Positions 1 to 8,348 of a DNA stretch of 14,215 nt are shown here, piece after piece. A program made the position numbers and the translations under genes. Each line of letters begins with the position of its first letter. The stretch's first letter is position 1. Below the pieces are notes generated by a model that had not been told where the DNA came from, did no database searches, and saw nothing but the letters and a program-made list of their open reading frames with translations. The stretch spans positions 1 to 14,215 of the forward strand of contig JAVXAG010000044.1 of assembly GCA_036660615.1 (NCBI GenBank), read 5' to 3'. Source of the DNA: JAVXAG01 sp036660615. GTDB lineage: Bacteria > Bacillota > Clostridia > Peptostreptococcales > Anaerovoracaceae.

Positions 1-199
1 ATGCCCATTTATATCCATTTGCAATGGCTATAACTGAAGCGAAAATACATGAAGCGATTAGCGGTACATGTACTTCTCCGTAGGAGCATCCCACTGATTC
101 TCCGAAAATCATTCCGAATACGTTCAGTGAATACGATAGTGAGCAAAGTGTGAACAATAAAGCCAAAAGGCATTGCCACATAGGTATCTTTTTACCCAT
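1..199 (-). CDS. Na+/H+ antiporter, NhaC family (N-terminal part only)
   Basis: This is the 5' end of a gene that runs off the left edge; 66 codons are visible. The product starts MGKKIPMWQCLLALLF and continues with a hydrophobic first helix, then a short loop and a second hydrophobic stretch (HVPLIASCIFASVIAIANGY) before a basic/aromatic segment. This N-terminal pattern resembles NhaC-type antiporters of Firmicutes, which exchange cytoplasmic Na+ for external H+ (or malate/lactate in MleN-like members). The start is set by a perfect AGGAGG at 207-212, seven bases before the ATG. It is separated from pncB by about 170 bp that contain a promoter and a hairpin, so it is probably transcribed alone. 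The family call rests on a short N-terminus; another ion-transporter family member is possible. Confidence 0.6.
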   Translation of the reverse strand, partial: MGKKIPMWQCLLALLFTLCSLSYSLNVFGMIFGESVGCSYGEVHVPLIASCIFASVIAIANGYKWA

Positions 200-245
200 A
201 ATAAGTCCTCCTATTAAATATAAAATAGTAAAATAAAAATAAAAA

Positions 246-273
246 ACTCGTAACACATTTCTATGTTACGAGT
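246..273 (-). terminator. Hairpin with T-rich tail between pncB and the antiporter gene
   Basis: A perfect 10-bp inverted repeat (ACTCGTAACA, 8-base loop, TGTTACGAGT) is followed on the minus strand by two T-runs separated by an A. This is a credible intrinsic terminator for the pncB operon. It also sits directly at the expected transcription start of the antiporter promoter, so an operator role for the palindrome is an alternative. Confidence 0.6.
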
Positions 274-275
274 AG

Positions 276-304
276 ATTATATGAATCTTGCGATAATTTT
301 ACAA
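276..304 (-). promoter_or_regulatory. Sigma-A type promoter for the NhaC-like gene
   Basis: On the minus strand, TTGTAA (304-299) and a perfect TATAAT (281-276) are separated by exactly 17 bases. The expected start of transcription (about 267-270) falls inside the first arm of the 246-273 hairpin. This gives the antiporter gene its own promoter with an untranslated leader of about 70 bases. Confidence 0.6.
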
Positions 305-371
305 TGATACAAAAGTATTATTTTATAGTACTTTTATAAACTTATTATCTAGTACTTTTTTACTAAAATGT

Positions 372-1802
372 TTAAATTGAGTGCATTTCCAGCAGTTTGT
401 TTTTAACATTCCATAAATTCTGTGATAGATCCACGTAATATGTTTGTGGATTTTCAAACCTTAACATTTCGTCCCACATTGTGTCAACTTGTTCCTTGCA
501 GTGGGTTTTTATTTCATCAATAGTAGGATTTTTGTATACACATTTGCCTTTTTCAAACAATTGCACCCTAATATTCCTTGCATAGAAGTTGGAAAGTCTC
601 TTTCTCTTCCAAATTGCATTAGGATCAAATATTTCGTAGTTGTCCATCTCTGGTATTTTTTCTCCATCAAGAGTAAGTACATCAGCTATTGCTTTGTTTG
701 TATCTTTGTCAAACAATCTATATAACGTTTTAAACCCTGGGTTAGTAATTTTCTCTACATTTTCCGATATTTTTATCTTTGGAATCATAACACCATCTAC
801 CTCCAAGGCGGATAGTTTGTATACCCCTCCAAAAACTGGTTCCGATTTGGCAGTTATAAGTCTTTCGCCTACACCAAATGAATCTATCTTTGCACCCTCT
901 AAGATGATATCACGAATTATATATTCATCAAGAGAATTAGAAACAACAATGGTACAGTCTTTTAGACCTGCGTCGTCTAACATCTTTCTTGCCTTCTTAG
1001 TAAGATAGGCAACGTCTCCGCTGTCAATTCTTATACCCATCTTTGAGCATTTCATCTCTTTAAAAACTTTTATTGCAGCCGGTACTCCCGACTTTAGTAC
1101 ATTATATGTGTCCACCAACAGTACACAGTTGCCTGGGTAAATTTCTGCGTATTTCTTAAAAGCCTCATACTCATTTTCATACATCTGCACCCAACTATGA
1201 GCCATAGTACCAAGGGCAGCGATTCCGTAATCCCTGTCAGCAATGGCACACGCTGTTCCCGCACAACCACCAATATAGGCAGCCCTTGCCCCATATATTG
1301 CAGCCGCTACACCATGGGCTCTTCTTGTACCAAATTCCATTACAGGTCTGCCCTGTGCTGATCTGACAATTCTGTTTGCCTTTGTGGCTATAAGACTCTG
1401 GTGATTTACTATTAGCAAAATCATAGTCTCCACAAATTGGGCTTGTATTACCGGCCCTTTTACCGTAATAATCGGTTCATGTGGAAATATTGGAGTTCCT
1501 TCAGGCACTGCCCATACATCACAAACAAATTTGAAATTTCTTAAGTAATCGAGGAATTCTTCGCAAAACATTTCCTTTTTCCTAAGGAACTCTATATCTT
1601 CCTCTGTGAATTTAAGATTCGATAAATAATCGATTACCTGTTCAATACCTGCCATGATGGCAAAGCCACCACCGTCTGGGACATTTCTAAAAAACATATC
1701 GAAATAAGCGATGTTTTCTACCATATCCGACTTAAAGTAACCATTAGCCATGGTGATTTCATAAAAATCTGTTAGCATGGTTAGGTTGATTTTGTTTTCC
1801 AT
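372..1802 (-). CDS. pncB: Nicotinate phosphoribosyltransferase
   Basis: The product (476 aa) converts nicotinate and PRPP, with ATP, to nicotinate mononucleotide in the cytoplasm, the entry step of NAD salvage. The family signature is clear: the N-terminal TDFYEITMANGYF at residues 11-23, EFGTRRAHG at about 156-164, GTMAHSW at about 198-204 with the histidine (202) that is phosphorylated in this family, and the RIDSGD phosphate-binding motif at about 258-263. The length fits the longer Gram-positive PncB type. I chose the ATG at 1802 because AAGGAG lies eight bases upstream of it; an in-frame ATG ten codons further upstream (1832) lacks such a site. It is the last gene of the ybaK-yitT-uvrB-uvrA-pncB run, 38 bp after uvrA, and is followed by the 246-273 hairpin. 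It has no obvious link to DNA repair, so its place here is probably operon drift. Confidence 0.93.
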   Translation of the reverse strand: MENKINLTMLTDFYEITMANGYFKSDMVENIAYFDMFFRNVPDGGGFAIMAGIEQVIDYLSNLKFTEEDIEFLRKKEMFCEEFLDYLRNFKFVCDVWAVPEGTPIFPHEPIITVKGPVIQAQFVETMILLIVNHQSLIATKANRIVRSAQGRPVMEFGTRRAHGVAAAIYGARAAYIGGCAGTACAIADRDYGIAALGTMAHSWVQMYENEYEAFKKYAEIYPGNCVLLVDTYNVLKSGVPAAIKVFKEMKCSKMGIRIDSGDVAYLTKKARKMLDDAGLKDCTIVVSNSLDEYIIRDIILEGAKIDSFGVGERLITAKSEPVFGGVYKLSALEVDGVMIPKIKISENVEKITNPGFKTLYRLFDKDTNKAIADVLTLDGEKIPEMDNYEIFDPNAIWKRKRLSNFYARNIRVQLFEKGKCVYKNPTIDEIKTHCKEQVDTMWDEMLRFENPQTYYVDLSQNLWNVKNKLLEMHSI

Positions 1803-1840
1803 TGGATTTTCTCCTTTTTTCGTTGTAGACATATTTTGTA

Positions 1841-4675
1841 CTATCTCAACATTTTCTTCAAGAATTCACCAGTATATGAGCCTTTTGCTTTTGCAATATC
1901 TTCTGGCGTTCCTGTAGCCACAATGTTTCCACCTCTGTCTCCACCATCGGGACCAAGATCGATTACATAATCTGCTCTTTTTATTACATCCAAATTATGT
2001 TCTATTACTACTACAGTGTTTCCTGCATCGACCAGCTTGTCCAAAACAAGCAGTAATTTATCAACATCGGCAAAGTGAAGTCCTGTGGTTGGCTCGTCCA
2101 AAATGTATAAAGTCTTCCCTGTACTTCTCTTTGACAATTCTGTTGCCAGCTTTACCCTTTGAGCCTCGCCGCCCGAAAGTTCGGTGGAGGGCTGTCCGAG
2201 TTTTATATAATCAAGGCCTACTTCGTCTAATGTTTTCAGTTGCCTTGACATAGTTGGTATGTTTTTAAAGAATTCTTTTGCTTCTTCTACCGTCATATCC
2301 AGAATGTCGTATATATTCTTTCCTTTATATCTTACTTCCAAAGTTTCTCTATTGTATCTTTTTCCTTTGCACACTTCACATGGAACGTAAACATCGGGCA
2401 AAAAATGCATTTCTATTTTTATTATTCCATCACCATTGCATGCCTCGCATCTGCCACCTTTTACATTAAAACTAAATCGGCCTTTTGCATAGCCTCTAAT
2501 CTTAGCTTCTGGAAGTGATGCGAACAAATCTCTAATAGCAGTAAACATTCCTGTATACGTTGCAGGATTTGACCTAGGCGTTCTACCTATTGGTGACTGA
2601 TTTATGTCAATTATTTTATCAATATTTTCTATTCCAAGGATTTCTCCATGTTTGCCAGCTACGTGTTTTGAGTGGTTTATTTCTGCCGAAACCCCATTAT
2701 ACAAGATTTCATTAATCAAACTACTTTTGCCTGAACCAGAAACTCCCGTCACGCAGACAAATTTACCCAAAGGAATATCTACATCTATATGTTGCAAATT
2801 ATTTTCATAAGCATCAGTTATTTTTATATAGTCGCCATTTCCTTCTCGTCTTGTCTTTGGCACGTCTATTTTCTTTGCTCCGGACAAATACTGGCCTGTT
2901 ATAGATTCTTTGCAAGCCATAATATCCTCTACAGTTCCCTGTGCAACTAGGTTCCCGCCGTTTACTCCAGCGCCGGGGCCTATGTCAATTATGTGATCCG
3001 CCGCATACATTGTATCTTCATCGTGTTCGACTACAATCAAAGTATTGCCCAAATCTGTCAGTCTTCTCAAGGTTTCCAAAAGTTTCCCATTATCTTTTTG
3101 GTGAAGTCCAATGCTTGGCTCGTCCAAAATATATAGAACCCCCATCAAGCTTGACCCGATTTGTGTTGCAAGTCGTATTCTCTGAGATTCCCCTCCAGAA
3201 AGTGTACCCGATGCTCTCGATAGTGTCAAATAATTTAGACCTACATCAATTAAAAACTTGAGTCTGGCTTTTATTTCCTTTAGAATTTGATTCCCTATCA
3301 TCTGATCTTTTTCAGATAACACCAGCCCATTGACAAATTTCAGCGCTTCTCTAATAGGCATATCCGACAATTCCGCAATGTTTTTCCCATCTACTGTTAC
3401 TGCCAAAACTTCTGGTTTTAACCTTTTGCCGCCACAGTCTGTACAAGGCTTTACGGACATATATTTTGCCATCTTCTCTTTTATAAAATCCGAGTTTGTC
3501 TCTCTGTATCTTCTCTCCAGATTATTAATCACCCCTTCAAAAGGATGATCTCGATAAGATTTCGACCCATTATTTCTGCTTTCATAGTAGTATTTTATAT
3601 GTCTTTCACCAGTTCCATACAGCAGTTCCTGTATAAACTTCTCTGGCAAATCTTTGTAAGGCGTGAATAAATCGACTTTATGGTCTTTTGCCAATGCTTC
3701 AATCATCTGCCTATAAAATCCTGTGATTTCCATAGAGGCAAATATATTTCCAAGGGCTCCCTCTCCAATGCTTTTGTCTACGTCAATAATCAAATTCGGT
3801 TCTAACTTCTGCGTGAACCCAAGTCCGTTACAAGTTGGACACGCACCAAAAGGGCTGTTAAATGAAAACATCCTCGGTTCAAGCTCCTCTATACTGACTC
3901 CATGTATTGGACAAGCCAATTTTGTACTAAAAGTTTTTTCGTAAGTCTTGTCTGGCGTAATTATTTCTGCTCCAACCAAACCATCTCCATGAACCATGGC
4001 AAGCTCCACAGCTTCTGCAAGTCTGCTTTCCTGACCTTCTTTTATTATAATTCTATCCACTACAATTTCAATAGTGTGTTTATATGTTTTTTCCAGTGAA
4101 ATTTCATCTTCGTTTATCAAGTGGATTTCTCCATCGATTCTTACTCTAGTAAAACCTTCTTTTCTGATTCTATCGATTATTTTTTCGTGTTCACCTTTTC
4201 TTTGTCTTACAACTGGTGCCAAAACCATTACCTTTGTACCCTCTTCAAGGCTCATCAAAGTATCAACCATCTGGTCTACTGATTGACTGGTGATCGGTTG
4301 TCCACAAACTGGACAGTGTGGTTTCCCTATTCTTGCATAAAGCAATCTTAAATAATCGTGTATCTCCGTTACCGTTCCCACTGTGGAACGAGGGTTTTTG
4401 CTTGTGGTCTTTTGGTCTATAGAAATTGCCGGTGACAACCCTTCTATAAATTCTACGTCTGGTTTTTCCATTTGACCCAGAAACTGTCTTGCGTAAGATG
4501 ATAAGCTTTCTACATATCGTCTTTGTCCTTCTGCATAAATTGTATCAAAAGCTAAAGATGATTTTCCTGAGCCTGATAACCCAGTCAAAACCACCAATTT
4601 ATCTCGCGGTATCTTAACATCTATATTTTTTAAATTATTTTCATTGGCTCCTTTTATATATATCTCGTTTGCCAT
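1841..4675 (-). CDS. uvrA: Excinuclease ABC subunit A
   Basis: UvrA is the damage-sensing ATPase of nucleotide excision repair; a UvrA dimer loads UvrB onto distorted DNA. The 944-aa protein is full length. It shows the duplicated ABC design: Walker A GLSGSGKSS at 32-40 and signature LSGGESQ near 490, then Walker A GVSGSGKSS near 645 and signature LSGGEAQ near 835, with DEPSIGLH and DEPTTGLH Walker B regions. Cysteine pairs of the zinc modules are intact (CPVC near 123, CPIH near 255 with CPTC near 281, and CEAC near 741 with CEVC near 768). The start is fixed by AAAGGAG five bases upstream. It lies 17 bp after uvrB, so the two are co-transcribed. I see no truncation or missing catalytic residue. 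Confidence 0.98.
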   Translation of the reverse strand: MANEIYIKGANENNLKNIDVKIPRDKLVVLTGLSGSGKSSLAFDTIYAEGQRRYVESLSSYARQFLGQMEKPDVEFIEGLSPAISIDQKTTSKNPRSTVGTVTEIHDYLRLLYARIGKPHCPVCGQPITSQSVDQMVDTLMSLEEGTKVMVLAPVVRQRKGEHEKIIDRIRKEGFTRVRIDGEIHLINEDEISLEKTYKHTIEIVVDRIIIKEGQESRLAEAVELAMVHGDGLVGAEIITPDKTYEKTFSTKLACPIHGVSIEELEPRMFSFNSPFGACPTCNGLGFTQKLEPNLIIDVDKSIGEGALGNIFASMEITGFYRQMIEALAKDHKVDLFTPYKDLPEKFIQELLYGTGERHIKYYYESRNNGSKSYRDHPFEGVINNLERRYRETNSDFIKEKMAKYMSVKPCTDCGGKRLKPEVLAVTVDGKNIAELSDMPIREALKFVNGLVLSEKDQMIGNQILKEIKARLKFLIDVGLNYLTLSRASGTLSGGESQRIRLATQIGSSLMGVLYILDEPSIGLHQKDNGKLLETLRRLTDLGNTLIVVEHDEDTMYAADHIIDIGPGAGVNGGNLVAQGTVEDIMACKESITGQYLSGAKKIDVPKTRREGNGDYIKITDAYENNLQHIDVDIPLGKFVCVTGVSGSGKSSLINEILYNGVSAEINHSKHVAGKHGEILGIENIDKIIDINQSPIGRTPRSNPATYTGMFTAIRDLFASLPEAKIRGYAKGRFSFNVKGGRCEACNGDGIIKIEMHFLPDVYVPCEVCKGKRYNRETLEVRYKGKNIYDILDMTVEEAKEFFKNIPTMSRQLKTLDEVGLDYIKLGQPSTELSGGEAQRVKLATELSKRSTGKTLYILDEPTTGLHFADVDKLLLVLDKLVDAGNTVVVIEHNLDVIKRADYVIDLGPDGGDRGGNIVATGTPEDIAKAKGSYTGEFLKKMLR

Positions 4676-4692
4676 TAGTTCTCCTTTAAATG

Positions 4693-6666
4693 TTATAGTC
4701 TTACTTTATACTCAAAAACCTGATCTCTCAATTCTGCTGCTCTTTCAAACTGTAAGTCTGATGCAGCCTGTTTCATTTCTTTCTCAAGTTTTTTTACATA
4801 GTCAGCAAGTTCTTTCTTTGTAAGTTCCAGAGGACTTTTGCCTTGGTATTTTCCTTCGTCTTCAGCCACTTTGGTAGCTTCTATAATAGCCCTTATGGAT
4901 TTTCTTATAGTTGTGGGCGTAATGCCGTTATCTTCATTATATTGGTTTTGTATCTTTCTTCTTCTATCGGTTTCATCTATAGCAATTTTCATTGCCTTGC
5001 TTATTCTGTCGCCATACATAATTACTCGACCGTCAATGTTTCTGGCCGCTCTGCCTATGGTCTGTATCAAGGAAGTGTCCGTTCTAAGGAAACCCTCTTT
5101 GTCAGCATCTAAAATGGCAACTAGGGAAACTTCCGGTATATCCAGTCCTTCTCTCAGTAGATTTATACCCACAAGTACATCAAATACACCAAGTCTTAGA
5201 TCCCTGATTATTTCCAATCTTTCCAGTGTCACGACTTCGGAATGAAGATATCTTACTTTTATCCCAACTCCACTTAAATAGTCAGTTAAGCTCTCAGACA
5301 TTTTCTTTGTCAAAGTGGTTACAAAGGTTCTCTCTCCTTTTGCAATTGTTTTCTTTATCTCTCCAATCAAATCATCAATTTGACCTTCTGTTTTTCTAAC
5401 TTCAATTATAGGATCAAGTAGCCCTGTCGGTCTTATTATTTGTTCTGCGGTAATTCCTCCCGCTCTTTCTCTCTCGATTTGGGCTGGCGTTGCGCTTACA
5501 TATATTGTTTGCTTTGCCAGTTCTTCGAATTCAGGAAATTGCAATGGTCTATTGTCAAGTGCCGATGGAAGTCTAAATCCATAGTCAACTAAAGAGGATT
5601 TCCTCGATCTGTCTCCTGCATACATTGCACGAAGTTGTGGCAACATAACGTGTGACTCATCTATCATTATCAAAAAGTCGTCAGGGAAATAGTCTATAAG
5701 TGTGTAAGGTCTTGTCCCTGGAGTCAATCCATTTATATGTCTTGAATAGTTTTCTATTCCCTTACAAGTTCCGATTTCTCTAAGCATTTCCAAATCGTAT
5801 CTGGTTCTTTGTTCAATTCGTTGAGCCTCCAAAAGTTTTCCTCTGTCTTTGAACCATGTAACTCTCTCTTGAAGTTCTTTTTCTATAGTAACTAATGCCT
5901 TCTCCATATTTTCTTTTGACGTTACATAATGTGACGCCGGAAAAATTGCAATGTGATTTCTCAGTCCTAGTATTTCTCCTGTCAAAGGATTCATTTCTTT
6001 TATCGCTTCTATCTCGTCGCCAAAGAGTTCAATTCTAATCGCTTTATCTGATCCCGCTGGAAAAACGTCTATAACGTCTCCTCTTACTCTAAATGTTCCT
6101 CGCTCAAAACTAAGGTCATTCCGATTGTATTGAATATCTACTAGCTTTCTTAATATGTCATTTCTGTTCTTTTCCATACCTGGTCTTAATGAAAGCATTT
6201 GATTTTCGTAGTCAAAAGGACTACCTAGTCCATAGATACACGAAACACTGGCAACGATTATTACATCTCTTCTTTCTGCCAAAGCAGCTGTCGCTGAGTG
6301 ACGTAACTTTTCTATTTCTTCGTTGATGTCAGAATCTTTTTCGATGTATGTGTCTGTAGACGGAACGTATGCCTCTGGCTGATAATAGTCGTAATATGAA
6401 ACAAAATACTCCACCGCATTATCAGGGAAGTATTCTTTAAATTCGCCATGTAATTGGGCTGCCAATGTTTTGTTGTGTGAAATAATCAATGTTGGTTTTT
6501 GCACTTGCTCAATGACATTTGCCATTGTGAAGGTCTTTCCTGAACCTGTTACGCCCATCAATGTTTGATATCTATCTCCACGCAAAACTCCTGAGGTTAA
6601 TTTTTTTACTGCCTCAGGTTGATCTCCTAGCATTTTATAGTCCGATACTAGTTTAAACTCGTTCAA
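4693..6666 (-). CDS. uvrB: Excinuclease ABC subunit B
   Basis: UvrB is the helicase-like damage-verifying subunit that recruits UvrC for incision. The 657-aa product has Walker A GVTGSGKT at 38-45, the damage-probing beta-hairpin region (YYDYYQPEAYVPSTDTYIE, near residues 92-110), the motif II box DESH near 335, motifs V and VI (LREGLDIPEVSLV and QTIGRAARN), and the C-terminal UVR coiled-coil (roughly 625-655) that binds UvrC. The start is TTG, not ATG: a TAG stop lies two codons upstream in frame, and a GAAGGA site sits eight bases before the TTG. It begins 15 bp after the YitT-family gene and is followed by uvrA after 17 bp. No LexA-type box (GAAC-N4-GTTC) is visible just upstream. Confidence 0.98.
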   Translation of the reverse strand: MNEFKLVSDYKMLGDQPEAVKKLTSGVLRGDRYQTLMGVTGSGKTFTMANVIEQVQKPTLIISHNKTLAAQLHGEFKEYFPDNAVEYFVSYYDYYQPEAYVPSTDTYIEKDSDINEEIEKLRHSATAALAERRDVIIVASVSCIYGLGSPFDYENQMLSLRPGMEKNRNDILRKLVDIQYNRNDLSFERGTFRVRGDVIDVFPAGSDKAIRIELFGDEIEAIKEMNPLTGEILGLRNHIAIFPASHYVTSKENMEKALVTIEKELQERVTWFKDRGKLLEAQRIEQRTRYDLEMLREIGTCKGIENYSRHINGLTPGTRPYTLIDYFPDDFLIMIDESHVMLPQLRAMYAGDRSRKSSLVDYGFRLPSALDNRPLQFPEFEELAKQTIYVSATPAQIERERAGGITAEQIIRPTGLLDPIIEVRKTEGQIDDLIGEIKKTIAKGERTFVTTLTKKMSESLTDYLSGVGIKVRYLHSEVVTLERLEIIRDLRLGVFDVLVGINLLREGLDIPEVSLVAILDADKEGFLRTDTSLIQTIGRAARNIDGRVIMYGDRISKAMKIAIDETDRRRKIQNQYNEDNGITPTTIRKSIRAIIEATKVAEDEGKYQGKSPLELTKKELADYVKKLEKEMKQAASDLQFERAAELRDQVFEYKVRL

Positions 6667-6681
6667 AATCTATGTCCTTCC

Positions 6682-7557
6682 CTAGTCTTTTGGCCTCTTA
6701 TAAAATCTTCCGTTTAGTTCTTCTGTTTTTATTACATTTATAAAGGCTTTCTCGTCTACGGTTTTTATTTCTTTTATTACTTTGCTCACTTCTTCGCTGG
6801 AAACAACTGAATATACCATGTTTCTTTCTGTTCCCTCAAAGCACCCAATCCCTTTGAATATAGTGGCATCGTGGTGTGTTATTTCTTTTATTCTTCCATA
6901 TACTGCGTTTGGTTTTTCTGTAATAATCCACAGTGTATGTTTTTGATACCTCTTATACAGTATTTGAATCACCTGTGTTGTACAAAATTGAAAAATTATG
7001 GAGTACAATGCTTTGTCAAATCCAAACAGTACCCCAGCAATTGATAGTATTGCTACGTTACCCATAAGTATGTAGTTCCATGCATCTATACCTTTTTTCT
7101 CAGCCAAAAATATCGAGATGAAATCGGTACCACCTGCCGAAGCGCCTACAAACAAGCATATACTAATAGCAAATCCATTTATCAATCCACCAAATATACA
7201 TATCAACAATGTATCATATGTTATTGTCACTGCAGGCATAAGGTCTGTCAAAACGCTGCTAAGTGCTATTACAAAGAATGAGTACAATGTGAATTTTTTC
7301 CCTATATATTTAAAACCAATATACATTGGTATCAAGTTAATAGGTATATATATTACTGAATATGGTATTGTAATGTTAAAAAAAGTCGATGCAATTTGTT
7401 GTGCTAGAATTGTAATTCCGCTAAATCCTCCTGGGAAAAGCCCGCCTGTTCTAACAAAACTCTTAATATTGAAAGCTATTAATGCTGCTCCTATGCAAAG
7501 TATAATAATTCTCTTTAGCTCTTTTTTTATTTTATTGTCGTCGTTTAATATTTCCAT
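6682..7557 (-). CDS. YitT family membrane protein (DUF161 + DUF2179)
   Basis: This 291-aa protein has an integral membrane part (about residues 15-195) with roughly five to six hydrophobic helices and a C-terminal soluble DUF2179 domain (about 205-285). The membrane part carries the family's glycine-rich loops, GGLFPGGFSGI near 38-48 and GASAGGTDFI near 138-147. The tail ends in the typical INVIKTEELNGRFYKRP. The transported substrate or function of YitT proteins is not established, so I assign none. The start is supported by GAAAGGTG just upstream. It follows the ybaK-like gene after 27 bp and precedes uvrB by 15 bp, which makes it an operon member. The charged N-terminus (DDNKIKKELKR) before the first helix fits a cytoplasmic N-end. 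Confidence 0.88.
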   Translation of the reverse strand: MEILNDDNKIKKELKRIIILCIGAALIAFNIKSFVRTGGLFPGGFSGITILAQQIASTFFNITIPYSVIYIPINLIPMYIGFKYIGKKFTLYSFFVIALSSVLTDLMPAVTITYDTLLICIFGGLINGFAISICLFVGASAGGTDFISIFLAEKKGIDAWNYILMGNVAILSIAGVLFGFDKALYSIIFQFCTTQVIQILYKRYQKHTLWIITEKPNAVYGRIKEITHHDATIFKGIGCFEGTERNMVYSVVSSEEVSKVIKEIKTVDEKAFINVIKTEELNGRFYKRPKD

Positions 7558-7584
7558 CTTTCACCTTTCAAATGAAATCATAAT

Positions 7585-8058
7585 TTATTCTGGGATTTTA
7601 CAAACGTCAATCCACTCAAGTGACTTTGAATACTCAAAAAGTTCATCGCATGTCAACTCTATTGCGCTATTGCTACTGCCACATGCCGGAAACACTGTGT
7701 CAAATCTTTTCATCGAAACGTCGCAATATACTTTTACCCTAGGGTTCTCTATGGCAAATGCACAAACTCCACCAACTTCGTGGCCAGTATACTCTACCAC
7801 TTCATCAAAGCTCAACATCTTTGCTTTCGCTCCAAAGAAATGTTTATATTTACTATTGTCTACTTTTGTATCTCCAGCTGTCTGTATTAATATACAATCT
7901 TCACCAACTTTAAATGACAAAGTTTTGCATATTCTAGCTCCAATTACTCCTACAGCTTCTGCTGCCAAATCCACCGTAGCACTAGACACTTCAAATTCCT
8001 GTATCTTGTCTGCGATTCCTAATTCTGCAAAATATTTTCTTACTTTTTCTATAGCCAT
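7585..8058 (-). CDS. YbaK/EbsC-type aminoacyl-tRNA deacylase
   Basis: The 157-aa product belongs to the YbaK/ProX superfamily of free-standing editing domains that hydrolyse mischarged tRNAs, classically Cys-tRNA(Pro) or Ala-tRNA(Pro). Lys45 in ICKTLSFK corresponds to the conserved lysine of the active pocket, and TGHEVGGVCAFA at 91-102 is the conserved glycine-rich loop (proline is more usual where Ala100 stands). The end, CDELFEYSKS-LEWIDVCK, is typical of the EbsC/YwhH-like branch. A GAGGT site lies six bases before the ATG. It is the first gene of the operon that continues into yitT, uvrB, uvrA and pncB. Which mischarged tRNA it edits cannot be told from the sequence. Confidence 0.88.
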   Translation of the reverse strand: MAIEKVRKYFAELGIADKIQEFEVSSATVDLAAEAVGVIGARICKTLSFKVGEDCILIQTAGDTKVDNSKYKHFFGAKAKMLSFDEVVEYTGHEVGGVCAFAIENPRVKVYCDVSMKRFDTVFPACGSSNSAIELTCDELFEYSKSLEWIDVCKIPE

Positions 8059-8153
8059 TTTACTACCTCTTTCAATACTAATAATATATCATCTAATATA
8101 TCAACGTTTTCGCCTGCAGTGCTTATTTATGCCTTTTCAACGATATTAGTTAT

Positions 8154-8162
8154 ATTGTACCA
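8154..8162 (-). promoter_or_regulatory. Extended -10 promoter for the ybaK-uvrBA-pncB operon
   Basis: On the minus strand the string TGGTACAAT (8162-8154) is an extended -10 element (TGn followed by TACAAT, one mismatch to TATAAT). No good -35 is present 17 bases upstream, as is common for extended -10 promoters. It would give a leader of about 90 bases before the ybaK-like ATG. No LexA-type inverted repeat is seen here. Confidence 0.4.
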
Positions 8163-8228
8163 TAAATTCGCCATAAATACAGCCATTTTCTGTTATAACA
8201 TCATTGTTTCAAGTTGGTTTTTTGTGTT

Positions 8229-8261
8229 CAAAAACAATTTATTTTATTTTAATTGTTTTTG
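8229..8261. repeat. Inverted repeat directly upstream of the symporter -35
   Basis: An 11-bp perfect inverted repeat (CAAAAACAATT at 8229-8239, 11-base spacer, AATTGTTTTTG at 8251-8261) ends one base before the TTGACA of the SNF promoter. Its AT-only core makes it a poor terminator. The position suits an operator or activator site or an UP-like element. Confidence 0.45.
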
Positions 8262-8290
8262 TTGACAACTTTTCATACATTGAGTATAAT
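8262..8290 (+). promoter_or_regulatory. Consensus sigma-A promoter of the SNF symporter gene
   Basis: TTGACA (8262-8267), a 17-base spacer and TATAAT (8285-8290) match the housekeeping consensus at all twelve positions. The -35 sits inside a 9-base palindrome (GTTGACAAC, 8261-8269). Transcription would begin near 8297, leaving an AT-rich leader of about 50 bases before the ATG at 8349. Confidence 0.9.
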
Positions 8291-8348
8291 AATATGTATA
8301 TTTTATTTGATATTATTTAATATTTAAATTTTTTTAGGAGGACTGAAA

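Noticed and set aside
1800..1832. Upstream in-frame ATG for pncB at 1832
   Set aside because: The ATG at 1802 has an AAGGAG eight bases upstream and starts at the conserved N-terminus; the longer form has no such site.
7118..8149. 343-codon plus-strand open frame, the longest antisense frame in the window
   Set aside because: It is the mirror of the ybaK-like gene and half of the YitT-family gene, both well supported by motifs and ribosome sites; the product has no familiar pattern.
8059..8348. LexA/SOS box in front of the uvrBA operon
   Set aside because: No GAAC-N4-GTTC or close variant could be found by eye on either strand.
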